From Pricia mediterranea (GTDB taxonomy: Bacteria; Bacteroidota; Bacteroidia; Flavobacteriales; Flavobacteriaceae), in contig NZ_JAVTTP010000001.1 of NCBI RefSeq assembly GCF_032248455.1, forward strand, positions 3,284,501 to 3,348,500: 64,000 nucleotides of DNA, read 5' to 3'. The stretch's first letter is position 1. The number at the start of each line of letters is the position of its first letter. A program made the translations under genes and the position numbers. A model generated the notes under the pieces. That model saw only the letters and a program-made list of their open reading frames with translations. It ran no database searches and was not told the origin of the DNA. Positions 51,980-60,182 of the stretch are shown one piece after another.

Positions 51980-52642
51980 GTGCACCGCAAAATCATCACC
52001 ACCGGCGACGGCTCGACGACCATTCAGATCGAAGATTGGAACGAGCAATACCACTCCAAACACGGGGCGGTACGCGAAGCCTACCACGTTTTTATAGAGA
52101 ACGGACTATTCCAACTTCCCGACGCTAAGATTGCCGTCCTTGAAATTGGGTTCGGTACCGGCCTGAATGCCTTAATTACTTTTTTGGAGGCCCGAAAGCG
52201 TGGTATCGAGGTACATTACACCGGGGTGGAGGCCTATCCCATTGCCGATCACGAGCTAGATCAGTTGAACTATGTATCCGAATTGGACGCTGGGGCCTAT
52301 GCTTCGGATTTTTTAAGGATGCACCGCGCCCCGTGGGAGGAGGATGTCTATATCTCAAAGGATTTTATCCTACAAAAACAACAAAAGGATTTTTCCCGCA
52401 TCGAGGAAAGCGACCGTTATGACCTGGTCTATTTTGATGCCTTCGGTGCCCGGGTACAGCCTGAGCTCTGGACGGAAGCCATCTTCTCAAAAATGTACAA
52501 CGCCCTAAAAAAGAGCGGAGTGCTGACGACCTATGCCGCCAAAGGAAGCGTGCGCCGTGCCATGCAAGCCGTGGGGTTTTCGGTCGATCGGTTGCCGGGC
52601 CCCCCAGGAAAACGCGAAATGCTCCGGGCGAAAAAGGACTGA
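51980..52642 (+). CDS. mnmD: tRNA 5-methylaminomethyl-2-thiouridine methyltransferase (MnmD)
   Basis: A 220-residue SAM-dependent methyltransferase that carries out the last step of mnm5s2U34 formation in tRNA. In enterobacteria this activity is the N-terminal domain of MnmC; here it is free-standing and lacks the FAD-dependent domain. Visible motifs are YHSKHGAVREAYHVF, LEIGFGTGLNALITFLEA (SAM loop), YDLVYFDAFG and TYAAKGSVRRAM followed by GPPGKREML. It begins with GTG at 51980; TAG codons lie just upstream and no ATG is better. Confidence 0.93.
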   Translation: MHRKIITTGDGSTTIQIEDWNEQYHSKHGAVREAYHVFIENGLFQLPDAKIAVLEIGFGTGLNALITFLEARKRGIEVHYTGVEAYPIADHELDQLNYVSELDAGAYASDFLRMHRAPWEEDVYISKDFILQKQQKDFSRIEESDRYDLVYFDAFGARVQPELWTEAIFSKMYNALKKSGVLTTYAAKGSVRRAMQAVGFSVDRLPGPPGKREMLRAKKD

Positions 52643-52909
52643 TTCCATCGTGAAAGAGCGTACTGACTTCAGTCCGATAATCCTCATTGCACGACCATTT
52701 TTACCTCCCATGCAAGAGGGTCGGGTGCCCAGGAAACAATCTCGGAGTCCCGAACCATGAGGTGGGGAGTGCAGTCCAACAGGTAGGGACTTACGTAGAA
52801 AGTAGGAATTGTAGGTAAAATAGTTGTGATTTTCACCCACGTTTAACACAAGCTTAATCAATACTGTTAAACATGAATTAAATGCCAATTGCATGGGGTT
52901 CAGAAGACC

Positions 52910-52917
52910 TATCTTTG
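52910..52917 (+). promoter_or_regulatory. Promoter ending almost at the start codon of the epimerase gene
   Basis: TATCTTTG (52910-52917) fits TAnnTTTG, and a TTG word lies about 18 bases upstream (52889-52891). The ATG of the next gene is at 52922, so the predicted RNA start coincides with the start codon within a base or two. Confidence 0.55.
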
Positions 52918-52921
52918 AACT

Positions 52922-53902
52922 ATGAGAATCTTGATTACAGGCGCAACCGGACTGATCGGCAGTGAAATCGTAAGGCACTGCCAAGATCGGAATATCGCCA
53001 TCAATTATTTGACTACCAGCAAAGATAAGATCGTTACCAAATCGGACTATCACGGCTTCTATTGGAATCCCGATACGGGGGTCATCGATGAGAAATGCTT
53101 CGAAGGGGTGACTGCAATTATCAACTTGGCAGGAGCCAGCATTTCGAAAAGATGGACGACCCGTCGCAAAAAAATAATATTGTCAAGCAGGGTCAATACC
53201 CTTCGCACGTTACATAGGGCCCTTAAAAAGCAGAAGACCTTAAATCCAAGAATCTATAAGAGCATCACTTCTTTTGTATCGGCCTCGGCCATCGGGATAT
53301 ATCCCAATTCCCTTTCCAATTATTATACGGAGGAGGAGAAAGATATAGATAATAGTTTTTTGGGAGAGGTCGTAGAGGTTTGGGAAAAAGAGGCCGATGC
53401 TTTTAAGGACTTTGATTTCAGTGTGGCCAAGGTCAGGGTCGGATTGGTGATGTCATCCGAAGGCGGCGCTTTGCCGCAAATGGCGAAACCGGTCAAAAAT
53501 TACGTGGGCGCCGCTTTCGGCAGTGGAGAACAATGGCAATCGTGGGTACACATTGGTGACCTAGCCCGTATATTCCTCTTTACGGTGGAGAATCATCTCT
53601 CTGGCGTGTTCAATGGGGTGGCCCCGAATCCCGTTACCAACCAGCGTTTGGTCAAAGAAATTGCCAAGGCGGTCGACAAACCCCTTATCCTTCCGAATAT
53701 CCCAAAATTTGCGATGAAGACCCTCTTGGGTGAGATGGCCTATTTGCTCTTTGCCAGTCAAAGAGTCAGTTCCAAAAAAATAGAGGAAGAAGGTTTCCTC
53801 TTCGACTATCCGAATGTGTGCGTTGCCTTGGAGCAGATATATGGGTCGGGCGAGCGTGAAAATGCTTCGGAGATAAGCTACAACAAGGAATTTAGCTCCT
53901 AA
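52922..53902 (+). CDS. TIGR01777-type NAD-dependent epimerase/SulA-like protein
   Basis: A 326-residue Rossmann protein of the extended short-chain dehydrogenase type. The nucleotide loop is ILITGATGLIGSEIVRHC at residues 3-20. A diagnostic FVSASAIGIYPN contains the position of the active-site region, and INLAGASISKRWTTRRKK plus the C-terminal AFGSGEQWQSWVHIGDLARIF follow, as in the YfcH/TIGR01777 branch. That branch has no proven reaction. It is preceded by a consensus promoter with nearly no leader. Confidence 0.9.
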   Translation: MRILITGATGLIGSEIVRHCQDRNIAINYLTTSKDKIVTKSDYHGFYWNPDTGVIDEKCFEGVTAIINLAGASISKRWTTRRKKIILSSRVNTLRTLHRALKKQKTLNPRIYKSITSFVSASAIGIYPNSLSNYYTEEEKDIDNSFLGEVVEVWEKEADAFKDFDFSVAKVRVGLVMSSEGGALPQMAKPVKNYVGAAFGSGEQWQSWVHIGDLARIFLFTVENHLSGVFNGVAPNPVTNQRLVKEIAKAVDKPLILPNIPKFAMKTLLGEMAYLLFASQRVSSKKIEEEGFLFDYPNVCVALEQIYGSGERENASEISYNKEFSS

Positions 53903-53983
53903 TCAAGCTACGATTAACTGGGCCGGGCACCCGATACTGATTCTCGAGGATGACCTACCGAACATAAAGAAATCCGATGCGTC

Positions 53984-55447
53984 CTAGCCGAGCGACCAAC
54001 CATCACTATAGTCGCGTTTTACAAAGGCATTGGCTTCTTCCAGGTTCGTGACCCGCATGTTCTCGGCATCCCAGAGCATCTCTATGTTTCTGCCGGGATA
54101 CTCGAAGTAGGTCTTGCCCTCGTCGTTCACAGCTTCCTTTCGGATATCGACCCCGCGAATGGCCAGATTGGCGATCAATAAGGTCTCGGTAAGCGGACCT
54201 GAAATTTCGAAGGGGGCGCTTAGTTCCTTTTCGCCATACCCGGCAATGGCGGCCTCTACCCATTGGGCGTAGTGGCCGGAGGATCCTCCGGGAACCCTTT
54301 CGAACTCCTGAGGTACGTTGACTTCGTCGGTCTTGGAGGTTGGCAACAATCGCGGGTTCTCGCCATAGGTACTGCACATCATTTTTCCCTTTGAACCGAT
54401 CATCAGCACCCCGTTTCCACCATCGCCGAATACCTCATTGGGCCCCAGTTCTTCCGGACGGGTGGGCTGAATGCCCCCATCCATCCAATGCAGCACCACG
54501 TCTTCATCGGTTTTTTCGGTCTTGGGGAAGGTCATCGTCACGTGGCTCGAAGGCGGACAGCTTTCGGGGAAATAACCGCGTTGGAATTCATCGACATAAA
54601 CGCTACCGACACTACACTGCACATCTTTCGGATACTTTAGGTCGAGCACCCGGTACGGCGCTTCTACCAAATGACAGCCCATGTCCCCGAGCGCACCGGT
54701 TCCATAGTCCCACCATCCCCGCCAATTAAAGGGTACGAGTCCGCTTACGAATTCCTTGTGCGGGGCGGTACCCAACCAGAGGTCCCAATCCAGTTCCTTG
54801 GGCACGGGTGCCGTGGTGTCCGGCCACGGAATTCCTTGGGGCCATACCGGTCGGTTGGTCCAACAATACACCGTATGTACCTTGCCTATAATATCTGCAT
54901 TGTACCATTCCCGCAAGGTGCGTACCCCATCGGAAGAGGCACCCTGATTGCCCATTTGACTGACAACTTTGTATTTTTTAGCGGCCTCGGTCAATTTTCG
55001 GGCTTCGTAGATGTCGTGGGTCAAAGGTTTTTGCACATACACGTGTTTCCCCAGTTCCATCGCGGCCAGGGCGGCAACCGCGTGGGTGTGATCGGGTGTG
55101 GATACGGAGACGGCATCGAAGTTGTTGGCCTCCTTATCCAACAGCTCACGCCAGTCTTTATAATATTTAGCCTTGGGAAATCGGGCGATGGAATCCGCCG
55201 CCCTACGGTCATCGACATCGCACAGAAAGGCGATATCCGCTTTTCCCGAATCGGCAAAACTACCGATATCACTTTTTCCCTTGCCGCCGACCCCTATTCC
55301 GGCGACGACCAGTTTATCGCTCGGGGCAACGAAGCCCGGACCGCCCAGTACGTGGCGGGGCACTATACTAATTCCGGCAGTGGCTATGGCCGTATCCCTA
55401 ATGAATTTTCTTCGGGAACTAGGTGTTGAATTATTGGCTTTTTTCAT
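53984..55447 (-). CDS. Gfo/Idh/MocA family oxidoreductase with Tat signal
   Basis: A 487-residue protein. The twin-arginine signal SSRRKFIRDTAIATAGISIV (residues 10-29) sends it to the periplasm in folded form, typical for members with a bound nicotinamide cofactor. The Rossmann domain begins KLVVAGIGVGGKGKSDI, with VSTPDHTHAVAALAAMELGKH and KPLTHDIYEARKL as the family signature containing the catalytic lysine. The C-terminal domain has GALGDMGCHLVEAPYR. Such enzymes act on sugars or polyols; the substrate is unknown. Bacteroidota and Planctomycetota often carry many of these genes. Confidence 0.92.
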   Translation of the reverse strand: MKKANNSTPSSRRKFIRDTAIATAGISIVPRHVLGGPGFVAPSDKLVVAGIGVGGKGKSDIGSFADSGKADIAFLCDVDDRRAADSIARFPKAKYYKDWRELLDKEANNFDAVSVSTPDHTHAVAALAAMELGKHVYVQKPLTHDIYEARKLTEAAKKYKVVSQMGNQGASSDGVRTLREWYNADIIGKVHTVYCWTNRPVWPQGIPWPDTTAPVPKELDWDLWLGTAPHKEFVSGLVPFNWRGWWDYGTGALGDMGCHLVEAPYRVLDLKYPKDVQCSVGSVYVDEFQRGYFPESCPPSSHVTMTFPKTEKTDEDVVLHWMDGGIQPTRPEELGPNEVFGDGGNGVLMIGSKGKMMCSTYGENPRLLPTSKTDEVNVPQEFERVPGGSSGHYAQWVEAAIAGYGEKELSAPFEISGPLTETLLIANLAIRGVDIRKEAVNDEGKTYFEYPGRNIEMLWDAENMRVTNLEEANAFVKRDYSDGWSLG

Positions 55448-55782
55448 GGTGGTACTTACTTTTTGGGATAAAACCGGTCCCTCTTTAGGAGAATATTGCC
55501 GATACGTCGAACGCAGGGGAAGAATGGCTATCCATTATTTTCAAATAAATCTCCCAATAAAGGTATCTACTAATTCCCGGAAATACAATTTTAAGGTGGT
55601 TTTATCAGTCAAGTTTGGCCTATATGCCACTAGTCGTAAACTAAAATTCATTCCTAAAACTGTAGCGGAAGCTATGGAAACACCCTTCGTCTTGCTTTTG
55701 CTCAATCCCTTGCTATTCAATAGGATGAATCGATTATTGATAGCGTAGTGTATTTAAAAAATCGGTCGGTCAAAACTTTCTA

Positions 55783-55798
55783 TGACATTTTGACATTT
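55783..55798 (+). promoter_or_regulatory. Direct repeat upstream of the grpE promoter
   Basis: Two adjacent TGACATTT words lie just upstream of the promoter, overlapping the predicted -33 element (TTTTG at 55788-55792). This is a candidate site for heat-shock control. Confidence 0.4.
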
Positions 55799-55813
55799 TC
55801 GTTGAATTGGCAG

Positions 55814-55821
55814 TACTTTTG
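55814..55821 (+). promoter_or_regulatory. Bacteroidota -7 box before grpE
   Basis: TACTTTTG matches TAnnTTTG; TTTTG lies 21 bases upstream. The predicted leader is about 28 bases. Confidence 0.6.
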
Positions 55822-55856
55822 CCACCCTAAATCCGAGAATTAAAAATGATGCAGAA

Positions 55857-56465
55857 ATGAGTGATAAAGATATAACGGAAGAAACCGAAAGACAGCCGGA
55901 AGAAGGGTTTTTGGATGCCGATATGGATAAAGAAAACGAAATAGATGTCGAAGCTCTCGAAGGGGAAGGGGAGGCACGGCAGGAAGAAGCAGCTGGGTCG
56001 GCAGGAGAAGAATTGACCGAAGAAGAGCGCTTGCGAGAGGATCTGGCCAAGGAAAAGGACAAGTTCATGCGTCTGTTTGCGGAATTTGAAAATTATAAAC
56101 GGCGTACCTCGAAAGAGCGAATGGATATGTTCAAGACAGCAGGTCAGGAAATCATGCTTTCCCTCTTGCCAGTTCTTGACGATTTCGACCGCGCCTTAAA
56201 GGAGTTGGCCAAATCGGAAGACAAGGAAATGTTCGAAGGGGTTGAGCTGATTCGGGTAAAACTGCGGGAAACGCTCAGGTCAAAAGGACTCGAGGAAGTG
56301 AAAGTGGAACAGGGTGATTCGTTTGACGCCGAGGTACACGATGCTATTACACAGATACCGGCTCCCAACAAGAAACTCAAAGGAAGGATTGTAGATGTAG
56401 TCCAGCGTGGCTTTAAATTGGGCGATCGTATCATCCGGCATCCAAAAGTGGTGGTGGGAAAATAA
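55857..56465 (+). CDS. grpE: Nucleotide exchange factor GrpE
   Basis: A 202-residue cytoplasmic cochaperone that releases ADP from DnaK. A long acidic N-terminal region (about residues 1-60, rich in Glu) leads into the coiled coil with KEKDKFMRLFAEFENYKRR. The C-terminal beta domain contains the family signature FDAEVHDAITQIPAPNKKLKGRIVDVVQRGFKL in parts (EVHDAITQI and VQRGFKLGDRIIRHPKV). dnaJ follows after about 100 bases; dnaK is not in the window. Confidence 0.96.
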   Translation: MSDKDITEETERQPEEGFLDADMDKENEIDVEALEGEGEARQEEAAGSAGEELTEEERLREDLAKEKDKFMRLFAEFENYKRRTSKERMDMFKTAGQEIMLSLLPVLDDFDRALKELAKSEDKEMFEGVELIRVKLRETLRSKGLEEVKVEQGDSFDAEVHDAITQIPAPNKKLKGRIVDVVQRGFKLGDRIIRHPKVVVGK

Positions 56466-56567
56466 ACGCTTTTTCAACCTACCAATTTACTGTGGCCGGT
56501 TTGGGAAGATCAGAATCTTTTGAAGCACGGCGGCAGAGAAACGAACGGCAGCAACGAAACCATAAGA

Positions 56568-57689
56568 ATGAAGGAAGATTATTACGAGATACTCGGCATT
56601 ACCAAAAACGCCACCGCGGCGGAGATAAAAAAGGCCTATCGCAAAATGGCCTTAAAGCATCACCCGGATAAAAACCCCGGTGATACCAAGGCCGAAGAAC
56701 TATTTAAAAAGTCGGCGGAGGCCTACGAAGTATTGAGCAACCCCGATAAGAAGGCGCGCTACGATCAATTCGGACATGCCGCGTTCGAGGGCGGCGGATT
56801 TGGTGGCGGAGGTATGAACATGGACGATATTTTCAGCCAGTTCGGAGACATTTTTGGAAGTGCTTTCGGCGGTGGCGGAGGTAGTTTCAGTGGTTTCGGA
56901 GGCTTCGGTGGAGGACAGCGAAGGGTCAAAGGGAGCAACTTGAGGATACGTGTAAAGCTTTCTTTGAAAGAAATTGCCCAGGGCGTCGAGAAAAAAGTCA
57001 AGGTCCGAAGAAAAATGCAGGCCGAAGGGGTGACCTACACCACGTGTAGTACCTGCAACGGCCGCGGACAGGTGACCAAGGTGACGAATACGATTTTAGG
57101 AAGAATGCAGACGGCCACCGCTTGTAGTACCTGCGGTGGAAGCGGACAGGTCATCGATAAGAAACCTGCGGGCGCCGATGCCCAGGGCCTGGAGATTTCC
57201 GAGGAAACCGTGTCCATCAAAATACCCGCAGGCGTTGAGGAAGGCATGCAGCTGAAAGTGCCCGGAAAGGGTAACGATGCCCCTGGTAACGGGGTGCCCG
57301 GTGACCTTTTGGTAGCCATAGAAGCCGAGCCGCACCCTACCTTGAAACGAGAGGGCGATAACCTGCACTATGACCTGTATGTCAGTATTTCAGATGCCGT
57401 GCTGGGCACCTCGAAAGAAATCGATGCAGTTGACGGTAAGGTGCGCATTAAGCTCGAACCTGGCATTCAATCCGGTAAAATCCTGCGATTGCGCGGCAAG
57501 GGTATCTCCAGTATCAACGGATATGGCACCGGTGACCTGTTGGTGCACGTCAATGTATGGACCCCAAAAGAGCTGAACAAAGAGCAAAAAGATTTTTTTG
57601 AAAACATGAAAGGGAACGAGAACTTCGAACCCAAACCGGAGAAATCGGATAAATCGTTTTTTGAAAAAGTCAAGGATATGTTCTCTTGA
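56568..57689 (+). CDS. dnaJ: Chaperone DnaJ with a reduced zinc-finger domain
   Basis: A 373-residue DnaK cochaperone from the ATG at 56568. The J domain has HPD at residues 32-34. A Gly/Phe-rich linker (about 73-118) follows. The zinc region has only two CxxCxGxG motifs, Cys160/Cys163 (CSTCNGRG) and Cys186/Cys189 (CSTCGGSG), where classical DnaJ has four. The two remaining motifs correspond to zinc site II. The first motif is replaced by KVRRKMQAEGVTY and the fourth by KKPAGADAQG. The C-terminal client domains (IKIPAGVEEGMQLKVPGKGN) are normal. An in-frame ATG at 56520 would add 16 unrelated residues. Confidence 0.95.
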   Translation: MKEDYYEILGITKNATAAEIKKAYRKMALKHHPDKNPGDTKAEELFKKSAEAYEVLSNPDKKARYDQFGHAAFEGGGFGGGGMNMDDIFSQFGDIFGSAFGGGGGSFSGFGGFGGGQRRVKGSNLRIRVKLSLKEIAQGVEKKVKVRRKMQAEGVTYTTCSTCNGRGQVTKVTNTILGRMQTATACSTCGGSGQVIDKKPAGADAQGLEISEETVSIKIPAGVEEGMQLKVPGKGNDAPGNGVPGDLLVAIEAEPHPTLKREGDNLHYDLYVSISDAVLGTSKEIDAVDGKVRIKLEPGIQSGKILRLRGKGISSINGYGTGDLLVHVNVWTPKELNKEQKDFFENMKGNENFEPKPEKSDKSFFEKVKDMFS

Positions 57690-57700
57690 ATCAAGAAGTT

Positions 57701-57753
57701 GAACTCATCTTGGGTTGGTGTCTGTAGGTAGAAGAGGAATCCAAGACGAGTTC
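57701..57753. repeat. Inverted-repeat element, copy A
   Basis: GAACTCATCTTGG (57701-57713) pairs with CCAAGACGAGTTC (57741-57753) with one mismatch across 27 bases. It starts 11 bases after the dnaJ stop. It shares AAGACGAGTTCGTT (57743-57756) with the element at 27341-27391. Confidence 0.65.
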
Positions 57754-57799
57754 GTTAGGTAGAATTTTTAATTAAACTTTTATTTCTAAATAAAAACCG

Positions 57800-57807
57800 T
57801 ATATTTG
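57800..57807 (+). promoter_or_regulatory. -7 box of a possible small RNA
   Basis: TATATTTG matches TAnnTTTG. It is followed within 85 bases by an intrinsic terminator, with no coding frame between. Confidence 0.45.
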
Positions 57808-57812
57808 AAATA

Positions 57813-57892
57813 GATATTGGGAAACCAATATTAATTTTCTTTTTCATAGCAATTTTTTCCCATCCTTGAATCCGTTTAAGGGTGGGTTTTTG
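57813..57892 (+). ncRNA. Candidate small RNA between dnaJ and the ABC exporter genes
   Basis: A short non-coding segment that has its own TAnnTTTG box (57800-57807), a compact hairpin ATATTGG-GAAA-CCAATAT with a GAAA tetraloop (about 57814-57831) and a terminal hairpin with a T run (57859-57892). The next gene has its own promoter box after the terminator. The predicted RNA would be about 80 bases. I do not recognise a known family. It might also be an attenuator-like leader. Confidence 0.35.
57859..57892 (+). terminator. Intrinsic terminator before the ABC exporter genes
   Basis: CCCATCCTT pairs with AAGGGTGGG (one T-G wobble) around a ten-base loop, followed by five T. It closes the dnaJ/small RNA region. 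Confidence 0.7.
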
Positions 57893-57903
57893 TTTTAATG
57901 CCA

Positions 57904-57911
57904 TATCTTTG
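57904..57911 (+). promoter_or_regulatory. -7 box before the ABC exporter genes
   Basis: TATCTTTG matches TAnnTTTG and lies 14 bases before the ATG at 57926. Confidence 0.5.
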
Positions 57912-57925
57912 AAAAAATTGCTTGC

Positions 57926-58861
57926 ATGAACAACATTTTGGTCACGAAAGAGGTCACCAAACGTTATGGCGGTCATACGGCCCTTGATAAGGTTTCCCTT
58001 GAAATTCCCAAAAACAGTATCTACGGACTATTAGGCCCCAATGGGGCCGGAAAGACCACCCTTATACGAATTATCAATCAGATTACTTTTCCTGACCAAG
58101 GGAAGGTCTATTTTGACGGCCAACCTTTAAAACCCCGACACATTGCCCAAATCGGATATTTGCCCGAAGAAAGGGGACTCTACAAATCGATGAAGGTCGG
58201 GGAACAGGCCCTGTATTTGGCGCAGTTGAAAGGGCTGTCGAAGTCCGAAGCAAAAAAACGGTTGAAATTTTGGTTCGAACGTTTGGAGATAGGGGACTGG
58301 TGGAACAAGAAAATTCAGGAGCTTTCGAAAGGCATGGCCCAGAAAATCCAGTTTATAGTAACCGTGCTACACGAGCCCAAACTGCTCATTTTCGACGAAC
58401 CCTTTAGCGGTTTCGATCCCATCAATGCCAATATCATCAAAGACGAGATACTGCAGCTCAAGGAAAAGGGCACCTCGATTATATTCTCGACCCATAGAAT
58501 GGAATCCGTCGAAGAACTTTGCGAGCATATCGCCTTGATCCACCGCTCGGAAAAAATATTGGACGGAAAGCTATCCGCCATCAAGAAGGCATACAAGAAC
58601 AATATCTTCAACGTTGGTCTCGAGACCGATAATGGCGATATAATCTTAAAGGAACTGGCGGAAAATTTCGATATCAGCTCGTCAAAATACGATGTAGGGG
58701 AGCGGCAGCTCGATTTTAGGTTGCAACTTCCGAACGGGGACTCCGGTTCGGTGTTAAACTATCTTTCCTCGAAGGCGAACATCAACCATTTTGTAGAAAC
58801 GATTCCCTCGGCCAACGAAATATTTATTCGAACGGTACAAAGCAAAGGCATCCATGAATAA
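57926..58861 (+). CDS. ABC exporter ATP-binding protein (NatA-like)
   Basis: A 311-residue cytoplasmic ATPase. Walker A is GPNGAGKTT (37-45), the signature is ELSKGMAQKIQ and Walker B LLIFDEPFSGFDP, with the switch histidine in FSTHRM. After the ATPase core an extra C-terminal domain of about 90 residues (from about 215) is present, as in NatA/CcmA-like exporters. The next gene, which overlaps by eight bases, encodes the membrane partner. The pair probably exports Na+, drugs or lipids; the substrate is unknown. Confidence 0.93.
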   Translation: MNNILVTKEVTKRYGGHTALDKVSLEIPKNSIYGLLGPNGAGKTTLIRIINQITFPDQGKVYFDGQPLKPRHIAQIGYLPEERGLYKSMKVGEQALYLAQLKGLSKSEAKKRLKFWFERLEIGDWWNKKIQELSKGMAQKIQFIVTVLHEPKLLIFDEPFSGFDPINANIIKDEILQLKEKGTSIIFSTHRMESVEELCEHIALIHRSEKILDGKLSAIKKAYKNNIFNVGLETDNGDIILKELAENFDISSSKYDVGERQLDFRLQLPNGDSGSVLNYLSSKANINHFVETIPSANEIFIRTVQSKGIHE

Positions 58862-60182
58862 ACTGCCACTTATTATAAAGAGGGAGTATTTGGCCAAGGT
58901 GCGGAACAAATCATTCGTGATCATGACCTTTCTGAGTCCCATCTTAATGGTCGCCATGGTGGTATTGATCGCCTATTTGACCAAATTGAACGATTCCGAT
59001 AAGAGGGTCATCGGATTGCTGAACGAAAGCGACTATTTTGCCCATGAATTTTTAATGGCAGAGGATCTATCCTATGTGAATTTTAGCGACGTGTCTTTAC
59101 AAGCCGCCAAAGATTCTACGGCCAAGAACGATTATTACGCGCTGCTTTACATCCCTTCGGGAAAAAACCTGGAAGAAGTGGCGGAAAATTCGTTTCTGTA
59201 CACCAAAGATGCCCCGAACACCGCCGTACTCGATAAGCTCGATGCGATTTTTCAGCAAAGACTGAGACAGGAACGCTTGCAAGAGATAGGGGTTTCTACC
59301 GCGGAATTCGAAGCTATCGATAAGCCGTTCGAAATTAACACGGCTACTTTCGCCGGAGACCTTAACCTTAAGGGCATTACCGAGATTAAGGCCTTTATCG
59401 GCGGCGCCTTTGGTTATTTGATCATGATGTTCATCATCATCTACGGTGGGTTCGTGATGCGCAGCGTCATCGAGGAAAAGACCAGCCGTATCATCGAGGT
59501 CATCATCTCTTCGGTCAAACCCTTCGAGTTGATGTTGGGCAAGATTATCGGCACTTCCTTAGCGGGAATCACCCAGTTCGCGATCTGGATCGTATCTGGG
59601 GGGGTGCTATTGATCCTGGCCTTTGCCATCTTCGACATCGATCCCTCTGTCATGGGCAGCGGGGCCGCGGCAGGTACCAATCTGGCACCGCCGGTACCGA
59701 CCACCGATCAGACCTTACAGTTATACGCGCAGGAGCTTTTTAAGATTCCATGGGTTATGTTGATCGTATTTTTCTTGATCTATTTCATCTTGGGGTATTT
59801 GATCTACAGCTCGATTTACGCTGCTATCGGCGCGGCAGTTGATAACGAGACCGACACCCAGCAGTTTATCTTTCCTATTATTCTTCCTTTGATGTTGGCC
59901 ATATACGTGGGCTTCTTTTCGGTTTTCAGCAATCCACATGGGCCCATTGCCGTGGGATTTTCGCTGTTTCCGTTGACCTCGCCCATTGTGATGCTGATGC
60001 GGTTACCGGGCGGTATCGGTGAAGGCGGAGTGCCTATTTGGGAACTTGTGACCTCCATTCTCTTACTGGTCGTTACTTTTATCGGCATCGTATGGCTTGC
60101 GGCAAAAATCTACAGGGTGGGAATATTGATGTACGGAAAAAAGCCAACCTATAAAGAATTGTTCAGGTGGTTAAAATATTGA
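58854..60182 (+). CDS. ABC exporter permease (NatB-like, ABC-2 type)
   Basis: A 442-residue membrane protein. One N-terminal helix (FVIMTFLSPILMVAMVVLIAYL) is followed by a large extracytoplasmic domain of about 135 residues and five further helices, with the conserved segment EEKTSRIIEVIISSVKPFELM before the second set. This is the NatB architecture. Its start overlaps the ATPase gene (ATGAATAA) and its end overlaps the mscS start, so translation is coupled. Confidence 0.92.
   Translation: MNKLPLIIKREYLAKVRNKSFVIMTFLSPILMVAMVVLIAYLTKLNDSDKRVIGLLNESDYFAHEFLMAEDLSYVNFSDVSLQAAKDSTAKNDYYALLYIPSGKNLEEVAENSFLYTKDAPNTAVLDKLDAIFQQRLRQERLQEIGVSTAEFEAIDKPFEINTATFAGDLNLKGITEIKAFIGGAFGYLIMMFIIIYGGFVMRSVIEEKTSRIIEVIISSVKPFELMLGKIIGTSLAGITQFAIWIVSGGVLLILAFAIFDIDPSVMGSGAAAGTNLAPPVPTTDQTLQLYAQELFKIPWVMLIVFFLIYFILGYLIYSSIYAAIGAAVDNETDTQQFIFPIILPLMLAIYVGFFSVFSNPHGPIAVGFSLFPLTSPIVMLMRLPGGIGEGGVPIWELVTSILLLVVTFIGIVWLAAKIYRVGILMYGKKPTYKELFRWLKY

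Larger units (their letters stand above)
55448..55856. other. Spacer before grpE
   Basis: About 410 bases between the divergent oxidoreductase and grpE. Both strands have a chance open frame of about 70 codons with no family features. The right end holds the grpE promoter and a direct repeat. Confidence 0.55.

Noticed and set aside
54671-55429. 252-codon plus-strand frame opposite the Gfo/Idh/MocA gene
   Set aside because: It lies fully inside a convincing oxidoreductase gene and has no domain features.
55524-55748. About 74 open codons in the spacer before grpE
   Set aside because: Both strands are open here, the DNA is AT-rich and no family pattern is seen.
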